Shown: one piece after another, positions 1 to 7,205 of the stretch
How positions within the stretch are numbered: the first letter of the stretch is position 1
How the letters are laid out: each line of letters begins with the position of its first letter
Origin: an uncultured Mucilaginibacter sp.
GTDB taxonomy: Bacteria; Bacteroidota; Bacteroidia; Sphingobacteriales; Sphingobacteriaceae
Assembly (NCBI GenBank): GCA_903864275.1
Contig: CAIPFE010000060.1
Location: 1 to 64,000, forward strand
DNA length: 64,000 bases
Direction of reading: 5' to 3'
Program-made: the position numbers and the translations under genes
Notes under the pieces: generated by a model
Database searches by the model: none
What the model saw: the letters and a program-made list of their open reading frames with translations, nothing else
What the model was told of the DNA's origin: nothing

Positions 1-15
1 TAAAGAAGTCAGTTA

Positions 16-135
16 TCAATAACCACTTTTAATAACTAACTTTGAAAACGCTTTTACAGCTCTCGCTGCTATCGTTCGCCAGCTAATTGCCTGGTCACTT
101 TGCCACGGAATCAGGTGGTCAACATCCCCGGAATA
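16..135 (-). pseudogene. Fragment with HNH-nuclease-like motif
   Basis: An open stretch without a start codon on the minus strand encodes GDVDHLIPW near its upstream end (about 106-129). This resembles the VDHxIPW core of HNH endonucleases, in which the His belongs to the metal-binding beta-beta-alpha fold. The frame is closed upstream by TGA at 136-138 and ends at TGA 16-18, so only about 40 residues remain and the Asn/His of the second half of an HNH domain is not evident. It abuts an oppositely oriented agmatine deiminase remnant, which suggests a recombination scar at the edge of an island. The HNH assignment rests on one motif and is weak; a chance resemblance is possible. Confidence 0.3.
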
Positions 136-140
136 TCAAC

Positions 141-304
141 AGGCTATAGTTGTTCCTGTTTTCTGCATAAAAGAAGATGAAGAAGCTATACGACAATTTG
201 AAGAAGTATTTGCAGGACAAACTATCGCTACTATTGACAGCAATGAAATTGCAAATAAAGGTGGTGTGTTGAATTGTATAACATGGAATATTCAAACTAA
301 ATAA
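141..304 (+). pseudogene. C-terminal remnant of an agmatine deiminase family protein
   Basis: The last ~53 codons encode a segment reading AIVVPVF, then EEVFAGQTIATIDSNEI, then GGVLNCITWNI before TAA at 302-304. This matches the C-terminus of the agmatine deiminase/Porphyromonas-type peptidylarginine deiminase family, where the Cys of the G-G-x-x-x-C-I-T motif is the nucleophile that attacks the guanidinium group. That Cys is still present here. The frame is closed by TAA at 20-22, and the residues between that stop and ~141 do not resemble the family. The N-terminal ~300 residues of a normal enzyme are therefore missing, so this is a broken gene at the island edge and not a working enzyme. 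Confidence 0.6.
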
Positions 305-340
305 ACCGAAATTTACAACAACTATTATATAAATTTCTAC

Positions 341-412
341 CCCAAAGTATACTCACAAGTATACTAAAAACGGCCTTTAAACTATCGTCAGGGGGGCAAA
401 GTATACTTTGGG
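341..412. repeat. Perfect 13-bp inverted repeat with paired GTATAC motifs
   Basis: CCCAAAGTATACT at 341-353 is repeated exactly as its reverse complement AGTATACTTTGGG at 400-412. Each arm is accompanied by a second GTATAC-type motif (359-365 and 412-417), giving two closely spaced pairs of a 6-bp palindrome. It could be an operator for a dimeric repressor, a relic of a mobile-element end, or a transcript hairpin. The sequence alone does not decide between these. Confidence 0.55.
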
Positions 413-543
413 TATACTCAAAACCCCCGTAGCGAAGCGTAGGGCAAGCAAAGTAGGGCTCTGCCCAACTTCCGCTTGCTCCCCCGCTTTCGCGTTTGGA
501 CATTAAAATTTAAATTACTCGATATGCAATAATACACCGGATA

Positions 544-671
544 ATTCCGCCAATGCTATTGAACAAACCAGTCCTTATTCAACCGATAAGCAACCAACAG
601 CGCAAAGCCGGGTAAAATGTCAAGGGCCCCGATCCTATCATCGGGGTTTATATATGCTTTACTTTTTATCC
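544..671. repeat. Long direct repeat, copy A
   Basis: The stretch beginning attccgccaatgctattg and running through caaccagtccttattcaacc-like sequence to caagggc (544-627) is repeated at 2931-3015 with only a few changes. A second conserved block, tttatatatgcttta followed by cttttatcc-like sequence (647-671), recurs at about 3052-3079. Between the blocks this copy has a GC hairpin and copy B has unrelated sequence. The two copies flank the 559-residue secreted protein gene. Confidence 0.7.
627..646. terminator. GC hairpin inside repeat copy A, possible terminator
   Basis: CCCCGAT, a CCTATC loop and ATCGGGG form a perfect 7-bp stem, followed on the plus strand by TTTATATATGC. The downstream sequence is only moderately T-rich, so intrinsic termination is possible but unproven. 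The hairpin is absent from the second copy of the surrounding direct repeat, so it was inserted into or lost from one copy. Confidence 0.35.
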
Positions 672-808
672 TGTACAGGAGATAAGGGCGAACGTTTTAT
701 AATTGAGGTGCAACGGGTATATCTAAGAATAACCTTGTGAATAATTTATCAATATCTTAACAATATAACCGATAGTAACTTTAAGTCAACAGTTTTAACT
801 ATTCAATA

Positions 809-2488
809 ATGAAAAAGGCAATCAAAATAATTTTAATCCTAATTTTTTTAACAATTTCATGCCAATGTTATGCACAAATATCATTGGGTGAAGATGAAAA
901 TACAGTTTATAATTTTCTTTATGATCAGGTTAATAGTTATAACCGTTCACACGGTGATCATGATATGCAGACTTTTGATGTAAGACATTACAATGGCGCA
1001 GTAATCGAAATTATAATATCTATGAAAGATGGTTATTTGTATGATTTAGGAGTAAACTCCGATCTTAGCAATCACTATATCATGAAAAACGGACGCTTAT
1101 CTTATATTCTTACTCAATATGCCAATATTTCAATTGAAAATTTTGCCCAATTAATGAGTAAAAGCTATACTAAAATTGGTAATTATTATTTCGGCAATGA
1201 CGATAATACATACAGTATAATTTATTTATCTGCGATGGGATTAGTAACTAAAGAATTCCGAAGTCAGACATTTAATCCTATACCTGAAAATATTCGTAAG
1301 CAATTAATGATAACTCGGCAACAAAAGGAAGAGCAAAGGGAACAGGCCAATGAGAGTACACCATTTGACCCAACAAAAGCTGTTAATTACGATGGATTTT
1401 CTGAACAGGAAAATAAAATTATGTATAGTGTATGGCAAGGGTTGCACCTAAATCAAAAAGTGAATACTAACTATTTAGTAAATGCCAGTTCAAGTATAAA
1501 AGCAGTAATTGCATATTACTCCGGCATTAGCTACGCTTATAAACTGACTGAAAAATTGAATTTAGGTCCAATGTGTTCAAATGAATTAACATCTTATATT
1601 TCGAAATATTTTAATAATAATCGAGATATAATGAACCAGTTATCAGAATGCAAGATACGGGGAATTGGTAATGAGTATTCATTGGAGAGATTAGAATTGT
1701 CAGAGTATAATGGGAGAATAACTGCCAGTTATGCTATGACCTACTATAAGAATAACAGATCCCAAGACGATGTAATTGGTGTTGATGAATTTAAAATAAA
1801 TCCCGACCAGTCATTGACAATATTAAGTCTATCTTCCAAAGAGTCAATTCAAAAGAAAAGTACGGCTATAAATTCACAAGTATATGATGTGCAAAAAACA
1901 GCCCCAGATACCTACGAAAATTTTAAGATAGAGCTTAAAAATGAGTTGATAAGAGTATTAAAAGCTGGAAACAGGGATATTCCTTCATTTCAAGATTTTT
2001 TTGATAATATAGACAAATCAAATTTCAGTGCTACTTGGTCTCTTTCAAACAATTATAACCTCAACTGGAGTACATCCTTTGATGATGCTGGGTATAGGCA
2101 AATAGTAAAAAATGATACAATTAATAAAGGTGTTGATAAAGATTGGATATTATTATGGTCATGTAAGGTTGGCATGCCATTTATTAAAGTTGATGGTGTC
2201 AACGCAAAATTCTTGACATTAACAGTAAAAAATATTGAGGTAGATTTTACGAAAGGTATATCATTGGCAAAAATTAAAGATGATGCTATTGAATATAGCA
2301 AGTACCCGCCGCCACCAGAAATGATGGAGAAGATTAAGGCAAAAGTGATAGGCGCTCACTATAAAGGCTATTTTTTAATCACCTATGAACTTGGGAATGT
2401 AATGGGTGAAAATTATGAAGATATAAATTTTGAAAAAATAAAAAATAACATCTATAAAACCCCCGATGGTTGGATAATCAGGTTATAA
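809..2488 (+). CDS. Secreted protein of unknown function (559 aa)
   Basis: I do not recognise this protein. It starts with a clear type I signal peptide (MKKAIKIILILIFLTISC, cleavage expected after the CYA at ~23), so it should be exported to the periplasm or surface. The mature part is rich in Asn, Ser and Tyr. It falls roughly into two parts: ~25-175, ending in a charged, Gln/Glu-rich linker (~175-195), and ~200-559. Neither shows a catalytic motif or metal site that I can name. The DNA is distinctly more AT-rich than the rest of the window. The gene stands alone between two copies of a direct repeat, on the island side of the tRNA-Ser, so it is probably acquired cargo. Confidence 0.75.
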   Translation: MKKAIKIILILIFLTISCQCYAQISLGEDENTVYNFLYDQVNSYNRSHGDHDMQTFDVRHYNGAVIEIIISMKDGYLYDLGVNSDLSNHYIMKNGRLSYILTQYANISIENFAQLMSKSYTKIGNYYFGNDDNTYSIIYLSAMGLVTKEFRSQTFNPIPENIRKQLMITRQQKEEQREQANESTPFDPTKAVNYDGFSEQENKIMYSVWQGLHLNQKVNTNYLVNASSSIKAVIAYYSGISYAYKLTEKLNLGPMCSNELTSYISKYFNNNRDIMNQLSECKIRGIGNEYSLERLELSEYNGRITASYAMTYYKNNRSQDDVIGVDEFKINPDQSLTILSLSSKESIQKKSTAINSQVYDVQKTAPDTYENFKIELKNELIRVLKAGNRDIPSFQDFFDNIDKSNFSATWSLSNNYNLNWSTSFDDAGYRQIVKNDTINKGVDKDWILLWSCKVGMPFIKVDGVNAKFLTLTVKNIEVDFTKGISLAKIKDDAIEYSKYPPPPEMMEKIKAKVIGAHYKGYFLITYELGNVMGENYEDINFEKIKNNIYKTPDGWIIRL

Positions 2489-2660
2489 TGCTATTATCTA
2501 TAAATTTTTAAGTTAAAACTGCTTCAACACATTAATTTATAATTGAAAACCCAGCAAAAATTTAAAAAGAATTTTTCTTCCAAAAGTCTCTATTTACGTT
2601 TGCAAGGAAGTGTTTTTTTTAATGAAGTAAAATATGATAAAGGCAGATTTTAGCAAATAG

Positions 2661-2846
2661 AATCATCTCTTTTTAAGTTATCCAAAAGGATTTTTAAATG
2701 AATATGAAACCCTGGTGCCTTTTTATGACCAGTTGATAGACCTTATTCCGAAGGAAATAAACCTTATCCCCCTCTGGCGTGATGCCGCGCAAAAGCCAAA
2801 AGCGCCAAGTTCTCGTGCCCCCCCGACAGGTAATAAACTACCCTAA
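2661..2846 (+). pseudogene. Possible gene remnant, no start codon
   Basis: An open frame after TAG 2658-2660 ends at TAA 2844-2846 and encodes SYPKGFLNEYETLVPFYDQ and then LIDLIPKEINLIPLWRDAA. The amino-acid composition is protein-like, with alternating hydrophobic and charged residues, up to ~45 codons; it then becomes Pro/Ser-rich. There is no ATG at its beginning. I do not recognise the family. It may be a decayed gene end left on the island, or chance. Confidence 0.25.
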
Positions 2847-2930
2847 TTATTGTATCCAACAATATAATATCAATCAGGCCAGCCATACCATAATAGTCCC
2901 TTGCACTCCTGTATAAATAATCTTTCGATT

Positions 2931-3079
2931 ATTCCGACCAATGCTATTGAACAAACCAGTCCTTATTCAACCGTTAAGCAACTAACAGCGCAAAGGCGGG
3001 TAAAATGTCAAGGGCGGGCAAGCCAATAAAAAACAAAACACATCTGTCCGTTTATATATGCTTTACGTTTTATCCCGGC
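2931..3079. repeat. Long direct repeat, copy B
   Basis: Second copy of the repeat described at 544-671, in the same orientation. The first block (2931-3015) matches over ~85 bases with a one-base length difference near its start. The second block (about 3052-3079) matches the tttatatatgcttta segment. Between the blocks is ~35 bases not shared with copy A. The pair brackets about 2.3 kb containing the 559-residue secreted protein gene. Confidence 0.7.
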
Positions 3080-3135
3080 GTGGGCTATCTTCGCTGTAGC
3101 GGTGAATAAGGAATGTAAAACAAAGCTTCTAATTA

Positions 3136-3669
3136 TCACAGGTCATCAGATTTATAACCTATTCTTTTTCGTGGTTTAGGTTCGTTCTTTTTTTCTAAAA
3201 GTTCATCCAAATAGCGGAATACTATTTCCATGTTTTTATCCTGGTTATCCAGCTTGCCTTTAATCTTTTCAATTTCTAACCGCAATTCGGTATTGTCTAT
3301 AAACATTTGGCGGATGCGGGTAAATATGCGGATGATCTGTATATTTACTTTAATCGCCCTGCTGCTGTTTAATACGCTCGATAACATGGATACGCCCTGT
3401 TCGGTAAATGCCATCGGTAAATATTTAGCATGTTCGCCACGCTTTAAGGTGCCAATTTGGCTCCTTAAAGAATTGTACTTATCTAAGGTTAGTTCAAACA
3501 TAAAATCGTCCGGAAATCTTTCTGCATTTCGTCTAACCTGCCTTTTAAGTTGTTTGTTTTCTACCTCGTAAAGTTCTGCCAAATCCGTATCTAACATTAC
3601 TTTATGCCCACGAACATAGTAAATTTGGTTCATTATTATTTCATCAGGTATTATGGGTTCTTCGTTCAT
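3136..3669 (-). CDS. ORF6N domain-containing DNA-binding protein
   Basis: The 177-residue protein carries the ORF6N domain, a phage-type DNA-binding module. It runs from IYYVRGHKVMLDTDLAELY (~15) through a basic stretch with KQVRRNAERFPDDFMFEL (~42-60) to the AFTEQGVSMLSSVLNS segment (~88). A predicted coiled coil (ELRLEIEKIKGKLDNQDKN, ~128-146) and a basic tail GPKPRKR-like follow. Such proteins are common in Bacteroidota prophages and integrative elements as presumed regulators; their targets are unknown. The gene lies 82 bases downstream of the integrase gene and on the same strand, so the two may be co-transcribed. Its length is typical for the family. Confidence 0.85.
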   Translation of the reverse strand: MNEEPIIPDEIIMNQIYYVRGHKVMLDTDLAELYEVENKQLKRQVRRNAERFPDDFMFELTLDKYNSLRSQIGTLKRGEHAKYLPMAFTEQGVSMLSSVLNSSRAIKVNIQIIRIFTRIRQMFIDNTELRLEIEKIKGKLDNQDKNMEIVFRYLDELLEKKNEPKPRKRIGYKSDDL

Positions 3670-3751
3670 TTTTAATGTTATTCTAAAAATTCAATGATAA
3701 TAAGATTTTAAACTTGAAATCACAATTTGTGATCTCAAGTTGGCAATTAGT

Positions 3752-4969
3752 TTAGTCAATAGCAAATTTTTGCCTAAGCAATACCATATCCTGCCCCACT
3801 TTCAAATCCAGTATCTTCGCATAATGTTGGGTGGTTTTGATATTGGTGTGGCCTAACATTTTTGATACGCTTTCAATAGGTACACCATTAGACAGCGTTA
3901 CAGTAGTGGCGAATGTGTGCCGGGCAATATGAAAGGTAAGTATTTTATTGATGCCGCAAACGTCCGCAATCTCTTTTAGGTAGGCGTTCATTTTTTGATT
4001 GGTAGTTACGGGCAGGGCTTTATCCGCATTGCAGCAAAGCGGATGTTCAGCATATTTGTTTAACAAACTTAATGCAGATGGTAATAAAGGAATACGGCTT
4101 GGTGTGTCCGTTTTTTTACGTTTGGTATATATCCACATTTCCCCGTCAAGCCCTTTGACAATTTCAGCCGGTTTCAATTTTTTTACATCGGCATACGCCA
4201 GTCCTGTAAAGCAACTGAAAAGAAAAATATCCCTGACCTGATTGAGCCGTTCGGTTGGAAATACTTTATCTGCCATAGCCTGTAATTCTTCCCGATTTAG
4301 AAATATCCTGTCAACCCGTTTAACTTTGGCTTTGTAATTTACAAACGGGTCTTTATCCAGCCATCCGCTGGCTAAACAAATGCGGATGATTTTGCCAAAG
4401 TTTTTAATGTATTTGATAGCTGAATTGTTGGCGCATTTACGTTCAGATCGCAAGTAAAATTCATAGTTGGTTATAAAGTCATGGTCAATCTGTTTAATGT
4501 CTATGTCCGAAACTTTGTACTGCCATTCTAAAAAGCTACGGGTATGCCTTAAAGAGGTTTCGTAGCGTTCCAATGTCCCGGCTGCATACTCATCACCAAC
4601 CAAAGCCGAAACCTTTTTATTGTGGTCTTTAAACAAGCTGATAAGCATCCGGGATTTTTCGCCCTTGCCTAATATCTTGTTTTTTAAACTTTCGGCAGTA
4701 ATCAAACCGCCTGCTTCGGTTAATTGGCCGTGTGCTTCATAAACCTGGGCTTGCAGGTTATCGAGGTAGGCGTTAAAAGATTTGATTTCTTCTTTAGTTC
4801 CTTTAAATCGTCCTGCGGTACTGTTCCATAGAGCGGGTTCGCATTCCCTGCCTGTACTGGTTTCTGCCCGTTTACCGTTAACGGTAATACGCAAATAAAT
4901 AGGCACAAGGCCGTTTTGATGGTTTTTTGGCTTCTTTAAATAAAAAAGCAAGCTGAAATTAGTTTTCAT
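3752..4969 (-). CDS. Tyrosine-type site-specific integrase
   Basis: A 405-residue integrase of the Bacteroidota mobile-element type: an N-terminal arm-binding domain (~1-90), a SAM-like core-binding domain (~105-205) and a C-terminal catalytic domain (~215-400). The catalytic residues visible are HxxR (H347, R350), H374 in GHTNIKTT and the nucleophile Y383 in TTQHYAKI. The position that usually holds the first catalytic Arg reads TGLAYADVKKL, with Ala in place of Arg. A missing first Arg is also known from the IntDOT-type integrases of Bacteroides elements. It lies ~250 bases from the 3' end of tRNA-Ser, the classical arrangement for integration into a tRNA gene. The island it would mobilise extends leftwards out of the window. 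Confidence 0.9.
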   Translation of the reverse strand: MKTNFSLLFYLKKPKNHQNGLVPIYLRITVNGKRAETSTGRECEPALWNSTAGRFKGTKEEIKSFNAYLDNLQAQVYEAHGQLTEAGGLITAESLKNKILGKGEKSRMLISLFKDHNKKVSALVGDEYAAGTLERYETSLRHTRSFLEWQYKVSDIDIKQIDHDFITNYEFYLRSERKCANNSAIKYIKNFGKIIRICLASGWLDKDPFVNYKAKVKRVDRIFLNREELQAMADKVFPTERLNQVRDIFLFSCFTGLAYADVKKLKPAEIVKGLDGEMWIYTKRKKTDTPSRIPLLPSALSLLNKYAEHPLCCNADKALPVTTNQKMNAYLKEIADVCGINKILTFHIARHTFATTVTLSNGVPIESVSKMLGHTNIKTTQHYAKILDLKVGQDMVLLRQKFAID

Positions 4970-5074
4970 AATGTTTTGGCATTAAAAAGTGAAACAAAAT
5001 TAAGCTTGCAATCGGGTCCGTACAAGATGTTCAACTATTGAACGGGTTGACAATCAAAATGATACGTAGATATT

Positions 5075-5106
5075 GGTGAGTAAGTATTTCCGAAAATTCA
5101 CTCACC
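5075..5106. repeat. Small inverted repeat between integrase and tRNA
   Basis: GGTGAGT at 5075-5081 is mirrored by ACTCACC at 5100-5106 with an 18-base spacer. It lies between the integrase start and the tRNA, where an excisionase or integrase arm site could sit. The arms are short, so this is only a candidate. Confidence 0.3.
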
Positions 5107-5164
5107 GAATAACGCACCTTTTATATGCGAATTGGTGGTTAAAACGGGCATTTGACCCAAAAAC

Positions 5165-5197
5165 AAAAGCCTGCAATCATTTGATTTGCAGGCTTTT
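5165..5197. terminator. Rho-independent terminator downstream of tRNA-Ser
   Basis: AAAAGCCTGCAA (5165-5176) and TTGCAGGCTTTT (5186-5197) form a perfect 12-bp stem with a 9-base loop. Read on the minus strand, the direction of the tRNA, it is followed by TTTTGTTTTTGGG. It lies 24 bases beyond the tRNA 3' end and should terminate the tRNA transcript. It is nearly symmetrical and could also act on plus-strand transcripts. Confidence 0.8.
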
Positions 5198-5221
5198 ATC
5201 TGTATTTGATATTGAACTTTG

Positions 5222-5309
5222 CGGAGAGGGAGGGATTCGAACCCTCGATACCCTTTTGAAGTATACACACTTTCCAGGCGTGCTCTTTCGACCACTCAGA
5301 CACCTCTCC
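5222..5309 (-). tRNA. tRNA-Ser (anticodon GGA)
   Basis: The minus strand reads GGAGAGGTGTCTGAGTGGTC at the 5' end and closes with CCTCTCC plus discriminator G at 5222. The 7-bp acceptor stem is perfect. The anticodon loop is CTGGAAA, giving anticodon GGA, which reads UCC/UCU serine codons. The long variable arm (TATACTTCAAAAGGGTAT region) is diagnostic of a class II tRNA. The T loop GTTCGAATC is canonical, and CCA is not encoded. Its 3' end faces the integrase, so it is the likely attachment site of the island to the left. No second copy of the tRNA 3' end is seen in the window. Confidence 0.95.
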
Positions 5310-5592
5310 TTAATTTTGGATTGCAAAGGTAAAATAATATTGCTTTTAAAGGTAATAAAAAAGCACCAACCCTGCCGTGCTTGTGCAGCGCGGGGCTGTG
5401 CCGCCAGATACTTATATCTTTGTAAAGGTATGAGTATCCCCCACTTTTGGCCTGCGCTGCATATGCGCCAGATCCGGCAGTCCGATTTTTATTAAAGGAA
5501 TAGTAATTTTAAGGAATTTTGGCTGTTGTGCCCTGGTAATTTAGCAATCTTTATTAGCTTTTGAGGTAAATATAAAATAGCTATATTTAAAA

Positions 5593-6060
5593 GTGACTTT
5601 TAAGGCCATCATAAAAAACAAACAGAATATTCTTTACGGAGTAGCACTTGCCGCGCTTTTGCTGTTGTTAAAATGGCTGGAATGGCGCTTTGTTATTATT
5701 GACAATGCTTTTGAAATTTATGCAGGCGCCATAGCTGTTGTTTTTACCGGCCTGGGTATATGGCTGGCACTAAAACTAATAACACCCAAAGTTAAAACCG
5801 TGGTAGTTGAAAAGCAGGTTTTTACAGGTCCCGTTTTTGTTTTAAATGAAGCTGAACTAAACAAGCTGCGCTTAAGCAGCCGCGAATTGGAAGTTTTACA
5901 ATTAATGGCCAATGGACATAGCAACCAGCAAATAGCCGAGCGGTTATTCGTTTCATTAAACACCATAAAAACTCATACATCCAACCTTTTTTTAAAGTTG
6001 GAGGTTGAACGCCGCACACAGGCCATAGAAAAAGCAAAGCGGCTGAGTTTGATACCATGA
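5593..6060 (+). CDS. Membrane-anchored LuxR-type helix-turn-helix protein
   Basis: A 155-residue protein with two predicted membrane helices (~13-28 and ~41-62) followed by a C-terminal LuxR/GerE HTH domain (~92-150). The HTH is readable as LSSRELEVLQLMANGHSNQQ followed by IAERLFVSLNTIKTHTSNLF. The HTH is complete, but there is no receiver or ligand-binding domain. It is therefore expected to be held at the inner membrane with the DNA-binding domain in the cytosol. The start is GTG at 5593; no upstream ATG exists in frame. A TATATTTA box at 5581-5588 is too close to be a normal promoter for this start. It precedes a DUF4199 membrane protein on the same strand, so the two may form a unit. Confidence 0.85.
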   Translation: MTFKAIIKNKQNILYGVALAALLLLLKWLEWRFVIIDNAFEIYAGAIAVVFTGLGIWLALKLITPKVKTVVVEKQVFTGPVFVLNEAELNKLRLSSRELEVLQLMANGHSNQQIAERLFVSLNTIKTHTSNLFLKLEVERRTQAIEKAKRLSLIP

Positions 6061-6178
6061 TACGTTCATGCTTTATTATGATAATAGGATTTTTCTGCAA
6101 AATCACCCAAAAGTATGACTGAAAAATCGGCACGATACTTCAATTTTGGGCGACATTTAAACTTTAAACCATAACAAA

Positions 6179-6718
6179 ATGAAAAAGACAATTTGGGTTT
6201 GCGGCGTAATAGCGGGCATTATAAGTATATCATGGGGCGTAGTTGGCGAAGCCCTGCCGAGCGATAGCTTAAGCTTAAATACGCGGCTATTTCTCGGTTA
6301 TGCAACTATGATACTGGCATTTTCGCTGATATTTGTAGCCATAAAAAATTACCGCGATACCTACAATCAAGGCCAGATTACTTTTGGCAAGGCGTTGGTT
6401 ATCGGCCTTTGGATAACGCTTATCGCATCAACTGTATATGTGGTGGTTTGGATGATAGATTTTAGTTATTTCGTTCCTGATTTTGGAAAAAAATATACAG
6501 CCCAGGCGTTAGCCGAAATGAAGGCAAATGGTGCAAGCTCGGCTGCTATGCAAAAAGAGATGGTTGAAATGACAGCTACAATGGAAAAATATAAATCAAA
6601 CGCGCTATTCAGAATACTGCTTACCTATGCGGAAATTGTACCGGTTGGTCTGGTGGTTTCATTAATTGCTGCGCTTATACTTAAAAAGAAGTCTAATTCA
6701 ACTACAGTAAACGTATAG
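6179..6718 (+). CDS. DUF4199 domain membrane protein
   Basis: A 179-residue protein with the DUF4199 layout: four hydrophobic segments (~5-25, ~37-57, ~70-95 and ~143-168). A soluble, Ala/Met/Lys-rich amphipathic stretch (about 105-140, with LAEMKANGASSAAMQKEM) lies between the third and fourth. Function is unknown; the family is widespread in Bacteroidota. The gene follows a membrane-bound LuxR-type regulator by 118 bases and precedes a VOC protein by 22 bases, so all three may be one operon. Confidence 0.8.
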   Translation: MKKTIWVCGVIAGIISISWGVVGEALPSDSLSLNTRLFLGYATMILAFSLIFVAIKNYRDTYNQGQITFGKALVIGLWITLIASTVYVVVWMIDFSYFVPDFGKKYTAQALAEMKANGASSAAMQKEMVEMTATMEKYKSNALFRILLTYAEIVPVGLVVSLIAALILKKKSNSTTVNV

Positions 6719-6740
6719 ATCACAATAGAACTGATTAAAT

Positions 6741-7121
6741 ATGAAAAAAGTAACAGGGCTGGGCGGCATATTTTTTAAATGCAATGACCCGAAAGGAATG
6801 AACGACTGGTATGCCAATAACCTTGGACTGCCCAAAAGCGAATATGGAACTACATTCGAGTGGCTGCAGGCCGATGATCCGTCAAAAGCAGGATCCACAT
6901 CCTGGTGCACATTTCCGCAGGATACCAAATACTTCAATCCATCGGAAAAGCCTTTTATGATCAATTACATCGTAGAAGACCTCGTGGCGCTTCTTGATGA
7001 GCTAAAAAAAGCCAACGTGACCATCGTTGATGAAATTGCTGAATATGATTATGGGAAATTTATCCATATACTCGACCCTGAAGGTAATATTATTGAGCTC
7101 TGGGAACCGAAGGATGATTAG
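6741..7121 (+). CDS. VOC family (glyoxalase/dioxygenase-fold) protein
   Basis: A 126-residue single VOC domain made of two beta-alpha-beta-beta-beta modules. It starts GLGGIFFKCNDPKGMNDWYA and ends with GKFIHILDPEGNIIELWEPKD, in which the DPxGNxIELW motif carries the typical C-terminal metal-ligand Glu. The N-terminal His metal ligand seen in many VOC enzymes is not obvious (FFKCNDP). It may therefore be a binding protein or an enzyme with an altered site. Substrate cannot be predicted. It lies 22 bases after the DUF4199 gene. Confidence 0.85.
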   Translation: MKKVTGLGGIFFKCNDPKGMNDWYANNLGLPKSEYGTTFEWLQADDPSKAGSTSWCTFPQDTKYFNPSEKPFMINYIVEDLVALLDELKKANVTIVDEIAEYDYGKFIHILDPEGNIIELWEPKDD

Positions 7122-7205
7122 GAGCAGGATGGCATGGTGGGGTGTTTTTCTTCCTGAGATAGCTGTCTTTTCACCTTTGAAGTACCGCTTTTTTTTAATC
7201 GATAG

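Larger units (their letters stand above)
305..808. other. Gene-free stretch with inverted and direct repeats
   Basis: No convincing gene is seen in these ~500 bases. It contains a 13-bp perfect inverted repeat (341-353/400-412), one copy of a long direct repeat (544-671) and a hairpin (627-646). A short minus-strand open frame at 297-503 has no recognisable motif and overlaps the inverted repeat, so I do not count it as a gene. Confidence 0.5.
2489..3135. other. Gene-free island stretch with remnants and repeat copy B
   Basis: No intact gene is seen. The stretch contains a short open frame that may be a gene remnant (2661-2846) and the second copy of the direct repeat (2931-3079). It also contains a phrase, ctcgtgccccc..gacaggtaa (about 2812-2833), that resembles one at about 12504-12528 in another gene-free stretch. 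Confidence 0.45.

Noticed and set aside
3230..3571. 113-codon plus-strand frame
   Set aside because: Antisense to the ORF6N gene and without motifs of its own.
5073..5495. 140-codon plus-strand frame across the tRNA
   Set aside because: It is a translation of the tRNA-Ser complement and its terminator.
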